A model generated the notes under the pieces. That model was not told the DNA's origin, did not search any database, and worked only from the letters and a program-made list of their open reading frames with translations. This document shows, piece by piece, positions 56,499 to 64,000 of a stretch of 64,000 nucleotides of DNA (position 1 is the stretch's first letter; each line of letters opens with the position of its first letter). Source of the DNA: VAZQ01 sp963817015 (GTDB lineage Bacteria > Pseudomonadota > Alphaproteobacteria > Rhizobiales > Xanthobacteraceae); the NCBI GenBank assembly GCA_963817015.1, contig CAWFMV010000004.1, positions 310,001 through 374,000 on the forward strand, written 5' to 3'. Made by a program: the position numbers and the translations under genes.

Positions 56499-57986
56499 TT
56501 ACACGTAATTGACGAGGCTCAGCTTGTAGAGCATCGCCGTGGTCTGCAGCGATGCCTGCAGACGTGTCTGCATCGCCAGGATCTCCGCACCGACTTGCTC
56601 GGTGGGCACGCCTTCGACCTGCCCGAGGAGGTCGGTGATCGTATTGTTGGTCTGCGTATGTCGCTCGGTGGTCGTTCCGAGCGCGCCCTGGACACCGGAG
56701 AGCTCGGTCACGATCGACTCGATCGTCTGCGTGCCGGCCGGCACATTGAGATTGGTGTTGACGCGTGCATTGAGGGCATTGGCGCGCGTCTGCGCATTGG
56801 GATCGGTCTGCGAATAGGTCACCGCGGCGAGCGACGCCACGTTCTGCAGCACCCAGCGCATCCCCTGCTCGTTCGCACGCAGCCCATAGGAGACGGTGAT
56901 CTGGGTGTCGATCCGCGCGCTCGCGGTCCCGCGCGCGGGATCGGGCCCGTCCTCGCCGGTGTACCACATCACCGTGTCCGCACTGGTCCCAGCCACCGTC
57001 GCGGTCGCCGTCGTGAAGGTCGGACCAACCACGCGCTGGGGCGGATTGCCGAAGAAGTCGTTCCCGGCGGCGACGGCCGACGCGGCGGTCAGCGAGGTGT
57101 CGGCGAGCTTGCCGATCGCCGCGGTCAGCGCCGTCTGCAGATTGGCCGCCGTCGCGGCTGGCGTGGCGCCGATGACAAACTGATTGGGGCCCGGTGACGC
57201 TTGGTTGGTCGCGGACAGAGTCACGGTTTCCTTGGTGCCGTCCGGCAGGTTGAACTCGAAGTTGATGGCCTCACCGTTATTCGGATTGGCCGTCAAATCG
57301 ACCGATGCGGCGGGGGGCGAGCCTGCTGGACCGGTTATGGTTGCACCGGTCATCGTCGTTGAGACGCTTGCCAGCTTGAAGCCGAAGGGCGAGACCGCAT
57401 CCTCCGCCACCTGCACCGAGGTCGCAGTCGGCGCCGAGACGACGAGCCGGCCGAGACCGCCAGGGCCGCCGACATCGGCCTGCCTGCGCTCATCGACCAC
57501 CTGCTCGAAGCCAGCGCGCGCGCCGTCGCCATTCATGATGTGATCGAACGTATCAACCGCTGGCTTGTCGACGGCACGGCCCGCGAACAGGAAGCGATCG
57601 CCGGCCTGAGTATTGAACAGGCTCAGAAGCTCGTTGACCTCCGAATAAGCCATCGATTGTGCAATGGTCGAACCATTGCTCACGACGTTCGCCCCCAGGA
57701 CCGTGGAGGAGCGCACCTGATTCGAAATATCCCCGATGCGTTGCAGCGCGGTCTGCGCCACCTTCAGCCGAAAATCGACCTGGGTGATGGTGTCGTCGAA
57801 CGCCTTCAACCCGGACGCTTGCGAGCGCAGCCCGACCGTGAAGCCGCGATCCACACCCAGGCCCGCATAGGTGGTGGACTTCTTGCCGGAGGCGAGCTGG
57901 CGCTGCAGCTCGTCGAGCTGAGCGCGCATGTCGACCAGTGATTGCACCGTGAGAGACGAGCGGGAGCCGACGCCGGAGATGCTCAT
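56499..57986 (-). CDS. flgL: Hook-filament junction protein FlgL
   Basis: Hook-associated protein 3, which joins hook and filament. 495 residues, intact, larger than the enteric protein. Seen: flagellin-like N terminus (LVDMRAQLDELQRQLASGKKSTTYAGLGVDRGFTVGLRSQASGLKAFDDTITQVDFRLKVAQTALQRIGDISNQVRSS) and C terminus (TNNTITDLLGQVEGVPTEQVGAEILAMQTRLQASLQTTAMLYKLSLVNYV). It lies 7 bp after flgK on the same strand, third gene of flgE-flgK-flgL. Confidence 0.95.
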   Translation of the reverse strand: MSISGVGSRSSLTVQSLVDMRAQLDELQRQLASGKKSTTYAGLGVDRGFTVGLRSQASGLKAFDDTITQVDFRLKVAQTALQRIGDISNQVRSSTVLGANVVSNGSTIAQSMAYSEVNELLSLFNTQAGDRFLFAGRAVDKPAVDTFDHIMNGDGARAGFEQVVDERRQADVGGPGGLGRLVVSAPTATSVQVAEDAVSPFGFKLASVSTTMTGATITGPAGSPPAASVDLTANPNNGEAINFEFNLPDGTKETVTLSATNQASPGPNQFVIGATPAATAANLQTALTAAIGKLADTSLTAASAVAAGNDFFGNPPQRVVGPTFTTATATVAGTSADTVMWYTGEDGPDPARGTASARIDTQITVSYGLRANEQGMRWVLQNVASLAAVTYSQTDPNAQTRANALNARVNTNLNVPAGTQTIESIVTELSGVQGALGTTTERHTQTNNTITDLLGQVEGVPTEQVGAEILAMQTRLQASLQTTAMLYKLSLVNYV

Positions 57987-57993
57987 GGAAGTC

Positions 57994-59847
57994 CTATATG
58001 TTCATCAGAGCTTGGAGCATCTCTTTCACGGTCGTGGCAACGCGTGCGTTGGCGGCGTAGGCGTTCTGCAGACTGAGCAGGTTGGCCATTTCCTGGTCGA
58101 CATTGACCCCCGAAATGTCGTCAAAACGCGCCTTCAGCGAGTTGTAGACGACCGCCTGGCCATCCTTGAGCCGCGACGCCGAATCCGCGGCCTCGCCCTG
58201 CTGGCTCAGCATCTGGCGCAGGTAGGCCGGCAGCGTGCCGCTGAAGGGAGCGGTCGAGCTGCCGACGCCGGCATCGGGAGGGAACGTCAGCGGCGTGTTG
58301 CTGATGCGGTCGAGAATGAAATTCGGGCGCGTCGGATCGCCGGCAGGAGTCTGCGGCGAGGTCTGGTAGATCACCAGCCGCGATGGGTCGGCAAGGAGAT
58401 TGGGATTGACCACAAGACGGCCGGCGAGCCCCACGCTCTGCGGGCCGCCCGACGTGATCGCCCCCGAATAGGGCTTGTTGGCGTCGAGAAAGAACGGGAG
58501 CTCGGGCGTGCCACCCGTGAACGACGTCACGGTCTGGTTGGCCGTGAGGGAGTTCAGGTCGACCCGGTTCGCCGAGCCGTCATCCAGGATGCGCAGCGTG
58601 TTGCCGGCAGGGTTCGATGCCTGCAACGAGGTCGCGCCCAGCGCCGCGTTGATCTGGGTGATGACCGACGCCATCCCGCCGGAAAAGTCGATGCCGACGA
58701 CCTTGTCGTTCGGATCGAGCGTTACGCTATTCGACAGTGGCAGCGCCGCCGGATCGTCCACCCGCATGAGTGTCAGCGTGCGCGTGGCCCCGGTCGCATT
58801 GTCGGTATAGTTCAACGAGATCGAGTTGCCGGCGAGCAGCCCGCCAATATCGAGATCAAAACCCGACTGCGGGCCGGCGGTGACGGCGGTCGAGCTGACG
58901 GTTTTGTCCGACAGCGAGCGGGCGAGACCCGCCGCGATCTGATCGAGCTGGCCCTGCGCCTGCACCAGCGTCTGATCGCGCATCTCCAGATAGGCCTTGA
59001 TCTGGCCCGAACGAATCGAGTGGTCGGCGATCAGATCGACGGAGTTGCCGGTCGAGCCCGTCAGCACCAAAGTGCCAACCGATCGTTTCGTTGGATCCGG
59101 ATCCCAATGCGACATCGCGTCGAGCGAGCTCCTGCCATCGAAGCTCAGCACCGAGGAGGTCACGCCCGCGAGCTGGATGCCTGATCCGGTGTAGACCGTG
59201 ACCTGGTTGTTCTGGCCCGGGACGACCGTGATGTCCATCAACTGCGAGAGATCGTCGATGTTGCGGTCACGCTCGTCGAGCAGCCCTGCGGTACCGGCGT
59301 CGTTGGAGACGCCGATCTGCCGGTTGATCTGCACGATTCGCTGGATCGCCTGGTTGGCGCGCGACACCGCATCGGTAAGGCCCTGCTCGGCATCGCTGCG
59401 CAGCCCCTGGATGGCGGCGCTCGAGCTCTGCAGCTGCTGCGTCAACGCTTGCCCCGTGTTCAGGACCTGCCCACGCGCCGCCGCCGAGTCCGGGCTCGTC
59501 GCCAGTGTCTGGGCCGCCGCCGTGAAATCGCCCAGCATCGTCTCGAGCGCAGCGGTCGAGCCCGGCACGCCATAGATCGATTGCAGGCGGCTGTAGAATT
59601 GCGCGCGCAGATCGGCGTAGCTCGACCCTGAGCTTTCGCTGCGCAGCTGACGCTGGATATACTGATCGAGCTCCCGATTGATGGCATCGACGCTCACGCC
59701 GCCGGTGACGTTCTGGGTGACGACCGGCGTCTTGCGGATGTAGCCTGGCGTCTCCTGGTTCGCGATGTTGTCGGAAACCAGTGTGAGACCGATCTGCGTC
59801 GCACGCAGACCGCTCACCGCCGTTGTCAGTGCCTGAGAAAGGCTCAT
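57994..59847 (-). CDS. flgK: Hook-associated protein FlgK
   Basis: Hook-associated protein 1. 617 residues, intact. Seen: MSLSQALTTAVSGLRATQIGLTLVSDNIANQETPGYIRKTPV, the family segment DLSQLMDITVVPGQNNQVTVYTGSGIQLAG, and the C-terminal DDISGVNVDQEMANLLSLQNAYAANARVATTVKEMLQALMNI. It starts 31 bp after flgE on the same strand. Confidence 0.97.
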   Translation of the reverse strand: MSLSQALTTAVSGLRATQIGLTLVSDNIANQETPGYIRKTPVVTQNVTGGVSVDAINRELDQYIQRQLRSESSGSSYADLRAQFYSRLQSIYGVPGSTAALETMLGDFTAAAQTLATSPDSAAARGQVLNTGQALTQQLQSSSAAIQGLRSDAEQGLTDAVSRANQAIQRIVQINRQIGVSNDAGTAGLLDERDRNIDDLSQLMDITVVPGQNNQVTVYTGSGIQLAGVTSSVLSFDGRSSLDAMSHWDPDPTKRSVGTLVLTGSTGNSVDLIADHSIRSGQIKAYLEMRDQTLVQAQGQLDQIAAGLARSLSDKTVSSTAVTAGPQSGFDLDIGGLLAGNSISLNYTDNATGATRTLTLMRVDDPAALPLSNSVTLDPNDKVVGIDFSGGMASVITQINAALGATSLQASNPAGNTLRILDDGSANRVDLNSLTANQTVTSFTGGTPELPFFLDANKPYSGAITSGGPQSVGLAGRLVVNPNLLADPSRLVIYQTSPQTPAGDPTRPNFILDRISNTPLTFPPDAGVGSSTAPFSGTLPAYLRQMLSQQGEAADSASRLKDGQAVVYNSLKARFDDISGVNVDQEMANLLSLQNAYAANARVATTVKEMLQALMNI

Positions 59848-59878
59848 GAGCCGCTACTGTTCCTGGCGGTTGTCACCA

Positions 59879-61918
59879 CTACCGCAGCATGTTCAAGAGA
59901 TCCTGAACCATCTGGTTGGAGGTCGAGATCACTCGGGTATTGGCCGAGTAGGCCTGCTGGGTGACGATCAGCTTGGTGAACTCGTCGGCGATGTCGGTAT
60001 TGGAGCCTTCGAGCGAGGCCCCCTGGATCTTGCCCGATGCGCCATAGATGGCCGGGCCCGATCCATCGGTGACCTCGAAGGCACCACCGTCGATGCGCTT
60101 GAGATAGTTGGTACCATTGAAGGCCGCGAGCGTGATGTCTGCGAGCTCGAGGGTTCGCCCGTTCGAGTAACTGCCGATGACGCGCCCATTGGATCCGACC
60201 GCGATCTTCTGCAGCTCGCCGGCGGGGAAGCCGTTCTGCTGCAGGAGGTTGACCTTCACACCGCCGTTCGGATCGGAAAATTGCGTGATGCCACCGGTTC
60301 CGTGCACGAGCTGGACGTTACCGAGCGCGACGCCGTTGACCGACACATTGTTCAACGTCAGGGTGCCGATCGACGGCGACATCTGTCCATTTGCACCGAA
60401 CGTATAGTTGACCCCGGCATTCTGCCAGGCGGGCTGCGTGCCGGTCGCCGAGCTATTGACCAGATAGAAGAGATTCCAGGTATCGGTTCCGCCATAGGCG
60501 CTGCTGTCGACCTTGGCCCAGCGCAGCTGGATATTCACCGGCGAACCCGAGATGTCGAACGCGGTGATGGCGCCGCCACCGAGCGACTCGTTGAGAAATG
60601 CGCCGGAGTCCTGCCCAAGCACGGTGCCATTAGCCGGATAGGCGGTGAATACGTTGATGCCGAACTTGGCCGCGGTCGCCGCGGGGCTCACGATGACCGT
60701 GTTGGTGCCGCTCGCCGTGAAGGTGAGATTCCCGTTGGTGTCGGCCGCGGCAGTGCCCATCGTGGCCGGATATGCGGCAAGTGCGGTCTGCAGCTCCGCA
60801 ACCGTGGAAATCTGGCCGCCGCCGGTGCCGAACGTCAGCGAGAACGAGTTCGATCCGACCGTCACGTTCAGCACTTCGCCACCCGACACGCCCTGCGCCA
60901 TGAGATTCTTCGAGGTGTGGCTGACCTCGTCCAGGCCCAGCCTGGTGGTGAGCGTGTCAGTCGAGGCGATGTTGACGTCGAAGTCGTAGTCGGCAGTGGC
61001 CGACGTCAGAACCAGCTTGTTGGTACCGCCCGAGGTATCGATCGATGCCACCACGGCGCTGGACAGGCCAGCCGTCGTGTTGATGGTGTTCACCACGTTG
61101 GTCAATGTATCAGTGGCGAGAAAGTTGAGGTCGTAGGTCGTCGGCGAGCCGCCTGACGGCGTGGCGACAAGGCGCAGCAATCCGCCATTGCCGGCACCGA
61201 GCGCCGTGCCGGCCGTCGCGAATGTCCCGGTGCCGGTGACGGTCGCGATCACGTCGGCAAGAGCGGCACCGACGCCGGTAATCTTGGCGGCGACGGGCGC
61301 GCCCGCGATCGGGTTGGCCGAGAGCGTCACCGGATCGATCAGCTCGGAACGAGGAATGCTGGTGTCGTGCGCCTGCGTCAGCGGATAGCTCGCGAGATTG
61401 GCGCGATAGTCGATCTGCGTCGTCTGCTGCGCCGGCAGGAAGTCATTCTGAAACTGCAGCAGCTGCGGCACGCTACCGACCAGGTTGCCGGTGGTCGGAT
61501 CGACCGGGATGCCCTCGAGATAGTAGCCGGCACCATTGACCAGGAAGCCGTTCTTGTCCGGTTGGAAGTCGCCGCGGCGCGTGTAGCGCTCGACGCCGTC
61601 GAACACCGGACGGTTGTCGACGACGCTCGAGGGCTTGCCCACCACGAAGAAGCCGTCGCCGTTGATCGCCATGAAGGTGCCGATCGAGTTCGCCTGGATG
61701 TCGCCCTGGACCGAATTGGTTGCGCGCGAGTTGGCGGCCACGCTGCCGGCGAGCTGCTGGGTGGGTACCTGATCGGGGATCAGATCGACGAAGCTCGTAT
61801 CCATGCGCTTGAACGCCGTCGTCTGCGAGTTGGCGATGTTGCCCGACACGTTTTCGAGCGCGAACGACTGCGCCCGCATGCCGGTGACCGCCGTATTCAA
61901 AGCCCCAAAGATACCCAT
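59879..61918 (-). CDS. flgE: Flagellar hook protein FlgE
   Basis: Hook subunit. 679 residues, clearly longer than enteric FlgE (about 400) but usual for some alphaproteobacteria. Seen: MGIFGALNTAVTGMRAQSFALENVSGNIANSQTTAFKRMDTSFVDLIPD, FMAINGDGFFVVGKPSS, and the C terminus LEGSNTDIADEFTKLIVTQQAYSANTRVISTSNQMVQDLLNMLR. ATG at 61918 is preferred to one 14 codons upstream. First gene of a probable flgE-flgK-flgL operon with a sigma-54-type promoter and ftr-like pair. Confidence 0.96.
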   Translation of the reverse strand: MGIFGALNTAVTGMRAQSFALENVSGNIANSQTTAFKRMDTSFVDLIPDQVPTQQLAGSVAANSRATNSVQGDIQANSIGTFMAINGDGFFVVGKPSSVVDNRPVFDGVERYTRRGDFQPDKNGFLVNGAGYYLEGIPVDPTTGNLVGSVPQLLQFQNDFLPAQQTTQIDYRANLASYPLTQAHDTSIPRSELIDPVTLSANPIAGAPVAAKITGVGAALADVIATVTGTGTFATAGTALGAGNGGLLRLVATPSGGSPTTYDLNFLATDTLTNVVNTINTTAGLSSAVVASIDTSGGTNKLVLTSATADYDFDVNIASTDTLTTRLGLDEVSHTSKNLMAQGVSGGEVLNVTVGSNSFSLTFGTGGGQISTVAELQTALAAYPATMGTAAADTNGNLTFTASGTNTVIVSPAATAAKFGINVFTAYPANGTVLGQDSGAFLNESLGGGAITAFDISGSPVNIQLRWAKVDSSAYGGTDTWNLFYLVNSSATGTQPAWQNAGVNYTFGANGQMSPSIGTLTLNNVSVNGVALGNVQLVHGTGGITQFSDPNGGVKVNLLQQNGFPAGELQKIAVGSNGRVIGSYSNGRTLELADITLAAFNGTNYLKRIDGGAFEVTDGSGPAIYGASGKIQGASLEGSNTDIADEFTKLIVTQQAYSANTRVISTSNQMVQDLLNMLR

Positions 61919-61974
61919 GACTTGATCTCCAACTGCGGCGGGCAGCTCCTGCCCGGCCATTGCGCGAGTCGCTT

Positions 61975-61990
61975 TGCAAGCCGCGCGCCA
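61975..61990 (-). promoter_or_regulatory. Sigma-54-type promoter for flgE
   Basis: TGGCGCG-CGGC-TTGCA on the minus strand: -24 with one mismatch and a perfect -12. It ends about 57 bp before the flgE ATG. Confidence 0.8.
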
Positions 61991-62044
61991 AATGATTTAT
62001 TGAAAAATATCAAAGCGTTGCGGGGGATGGATGGAGCGCTGACC

Positions 62045-62078
62045 CGGCAAGGGTCGCCGCCTCCGGCAAATTCTGCCG
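62045..62078. promoter_or_regulatory. ftr-like palindromes upstream of flgE
   Basis: CGGCAAA-TTC-TGCCG at 62064-62078 (exact) and CGGCAAG-GGT-CGCCG at 62045-62059, 19 bp apart, 55-88 bp upstream of the sigma-54-type site. They overlap the gap between flgE and the bamA-like stop. Confidence 0.65.
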
Positions 62079-62099
62079 AGGTGCACCGCGCTTCCAGAC

Positions 62100-64000
62100 T
62101 CAAAAGCCGTAGGCGCTGAAGCGCATTCGCTGCGTCACGTCAAACGCGGCTTTGCTGGTCGGATAGGCGTAGTCCACCCGCAGCGGCCCGAACGGCGAAT
62201 CCCAGATCAGGCCGGCACCCACCGACGAGCGGATCGTCTTCGAATCAGCAACTTTCAGCGATTGCGCGAGCGAGGGCGAGCCGGATCCAGCGAAGCCGTA
62301 CAGGCTGCCGGCGTCGGCAAACACGGCGAAGCGCAGTCCGGTTTCGGGCGGAATCCCAGGCAGAGGCGTACGGAACTCGGCCGTCGTGGCCCAGTACCTG
62401 GTGCCACCCACGTTGTCCTTGTTGGTTCCTTCAGTGATATCGCGCGGTCCGAAACCGTTCACGGCAAAGCCGCGGACGAGATCGGGGCCCCCGAAGAAGC
62501 TGTTCAAGAGCGGAAGCTGCTGACCACCCCATGGGGTCACATAGCCGCCCTGAGCGCGCAGCATCATGACGGTATCGCCGACGATCTCTCGATAGTAGCG
62601 CAAGTCCTCGGTTGATTTCAGAAACTTCACGTCACCGCCGAGCCCCGCGAGGTCCTGCCGGAAATCAGAGCGGATGCCACTGGTCGGGTTTCGCACGTTG
62701 TCGAGCGTATTGTAGCTCAGCGTATAGCCGATAGAGGACACCCAAGCGGGCCCGTCGAGCGCCGCCTGCTTGACTGGGACCGAAGCTTCCCCGTTGGCAA
62801 GGCACCCCGGAACAGGATTGGTCGTCGTGCAATCGGTCAAGGCAGGGTCGAGCGTGATGCGCTGACGAAAGAGCGAATAGCGGACTTGGGCGCCGACTTG
62901 CTCGGTCAGCGGAGTCCCCAGCGTCAACGTCCCCCCGATGGTCTCGCTCCCGAACGACTGAAAGCTGTTGGACACCGACTGCTTGGCAAACAGGTTGATG
63001 CCGGCGGAAATCCTGGTGCCCATGATGTAGGGTTGGGTCACCGCAAGATCGACACCCTTGCTAATGTCGCCAAGGCGCACGCTTGCCTTGACGTCCAGCC
63101 CAGTGCCCAGAAGGTTGCGCTCGCCAACTCTCACCTCGCCCAGGAACCCGTCCGATGTCGAATAGCCGCCCGCGATCGCGAACTCGCCAGTGTTCTGCTC
63201 CTCCACCGCGACGTTGAGGATTACGCGATCCGGTGACGAGCCCGGCTCAGTCGTGATCTTGACCGTCTTGAAATAGTTGAGACTCTTGAGCCGCCGCTCG
63301 GCGCGCGCGACGAGCGCGCGATTGTAGGCATCGCCTTCGCCCAAATCGAACTCGCGCCGGATCACATGGTCCTGCGTCTTGACGTTGCCGCGAATGTTGA
63401 TCTGCTCGACATAGGTACGCGAGCCGTCCTCAATTCGGTAGACGAGGTTGATGGTGGCGCCACGCTGGTCGCGCACCACCTGTGGACGCACGGCTGCGAA
63501 CGGATGACCGAGCTTAGCGAGCTCGATCGTCATGTCCTCGGTCGTCTTTTCCACTGCCTCGGCATTGAACACATCGCCCGGTGACGTTCTGATTTTCGAG
63601 CGCAGCGGCGACGGGTCGATCGAAGGGACGTCCGACTTCACGTCCGCACTGCCGATCCGATGGTGAACGCCCTCGTCGATCGTGAAAGTCGCGACGAAAC
63701 CCTTGCTGTCTGGATCATACGTCGCCTCTGCTGAGACGATGCGAACGTCGGGATAGCCGTGACTGAGATAGAAGCGCCGCAGTTGACTCCGGTCCACCTC
63801 GACACGGTCGGGATCGTAGAGATCGTTGCTCAGGAGAAAGCTCAGGAAATTCGTTTCGCCCGACTTGATCACCTGCTTGAGGCGCTGCGACGAATAGGCC
63901 TTGTTGCCGACGAACACGATCTTCTTGATGCCGGTTCGCGCGCCTTCCTGGACCTCGAATACGAGATCGACGCGCTGGTTCGGCAACTCGATGATCTTGG
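62100..64000 (-). CDS. bamA: BamA-type outer-membrane assembly protein (5' part outside window)
   Basis: Omp85-family protein that inserts beta-barrels in the outer membrane. The frame runs off the window end, so the signal peptide and first POTRA domain are missing. Seen: POTRA repeats (IKKIVFVGNKAYSSQRLKQVI, YVEQINIRGNVKTQDHVIRREFDLGEGDAYNRALVARAERRLKSLNYFKTV), then a 16-strand-type barrel with PYIMGTRISAGINLFAKQ, NSFFGGPDLVRGFAVNGFGPRD (the loop 6 VRGF/Y motif) and the C-terminal RFSAYGF ending in Phe. About 633 residues shown. Its neighbour is flgE rather than rseP and lpxD, so it may be a second copy. Confidence 0.88.
   Translation of the reverse strand, partial: KIIELPNQRVDLVFEVQEGARTGIKKIVFVGNKAYSSQRLKQVIKSGETNFLSFLLSNDLYDPDRVEVDRSQLRRFYLSHGYPDVRIVSAEATYDPDSKGFVATFTIDEGVHHRIGSADVKSDVPSIDPSPLRSKIRTSPGDVFNAEAVEKTTEDMTIELAKLGHPFAAVRPQVVRDQRGATINLVYRIEDGSRTYVEQINIRGNVKTQDHVIRREFDLGEGDAYNRALVARAERRLKSLNYFKTVKITTEPGSSPDRVILNVAVEEQNTGEFAIAGGYSTSDGFLGEVRVGERNLLGTGLDVKASVRLGDISKGVDLAVTQPYIMGTRISAGINLFAKQSVSNSFQSFGSETIGGTLTLGTPLTEQVGAQVRYSLFRQRITLDPALTDCTTTNPVPGCLANGEASVPVKQAALDGPAWVSSIGYTLSYNTLDNVRNPTSGIRSDFRQDLAGLGGDVKFLKSTEDLRYYREIVGDTVMMLRAQGGYVTPWGGQQLPLLNSFFGGPDLVRGFAVNGFGPRDITEGTNKDNVGGTRYWATTAEFRTPLPGIPPETGLRFAVFADAGSLYGFAGSGSPSLAQSLKVADSKTIRSSVGAGLIWDSPFGPLRVDYAYPTSKAAFDVTQRMRFSAYGF

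Overview
This window looks like the chromosome of a GC-rich alphaproteobacterium of the order Hyphomicrobiales (Rhizobiales), probably near Bradyrhizobiaceae or Xanthobacteraceae. The evidence is a polar-type flagellar cluster with alphaproteobacterial-only genes (flaF, flbT, fliX, motE, a DUF6468-like gene), a cckA gene, CtrA-type boxes, a DksA with only one of the four usual zinc cysteines, and Bradyrhizobium-like palindromic intergenic repeats. No rRNA, tRNA or CRISPR array was seen.

Layout. 0-8.7 kb: cckA, flhB, fliR, fliQ, fliE, flgC and flgB on the minus strand, divergent from fliO-fliP on the plus strand. 8.7-30.2 kb: an accessory block with small secreted or membrane proteins, a PhoD-like phosphatase, a NodS-like methyltransferase, a lone solute-binding protein, a PEBP protein, an MDR oxidoreductase, a three-gene SMC operon of the Wadjet/MksFEB type (jetA-jetB-jetC without an adjacent jetD), a Sel1-like membrane protein, an overlapping operon (5'-nucleotidase-like enzyme, TAXI binding protein, small secreted protein), a MetE-like methyltransferase, a TauE/SafE exporter and a broken NTF2-like gene. 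30.5-40.4 kb: a 1229-residue TPR envelope protein, an arylsulfatase on the other strand, then motE, the DUF6468-like gene, fliM and fliL. 40.7-48.4 kb: flgF-flgG-flgA-flgH, an unknown gene, dksA, fliX, flgI, a flgJ-type rod-binding gene and a flgN-like gene. 48.5-54.3 kb: two large divergent flagellins, flbT and flaF. 54.8-56.3 kb: a decayed membrane HWE-type histidine kinase. 56.5-61.9 kb: flgL, flgK and flgE. 62.1 kb to the end: the 3' part of a bamA-type gene.

Control can partly be read from the sequence. Two full CtrA boxes (TTAA-N7-TTAA) and five TTAACCAT octamers lie in the intergenic regions of flagellar or motility genes. A second palindrome, CGGCAAA-N3-TGCCG, resembles the Caulobacter ftr element bound by FlbD. 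It stands about 60-110 bp upstream of sigma-54-type promoters before flgF, flgI and flgE. This suggests the Caulobacter-like hierarchy CckA > CtrA > FlbD/sigma-54 > hook and filament genes, with its top kinase encoded in the same window.

Quality warning: many conserved genes (cckA, fliR, flgB, flgI, fliM, both flagellins, flbT, flaF, jetA, jetC and others) are interrupted by single-base indels, mostly insertions, with sequence similarity continuing in the next frame. These are most simply assembly or read errors. Such genes are listed over their full extent as CDS, with the breaks noted. Two in-frame stop codons (in flhB and in the NTF2-like gene) are substitutions rather than indels and may be real.
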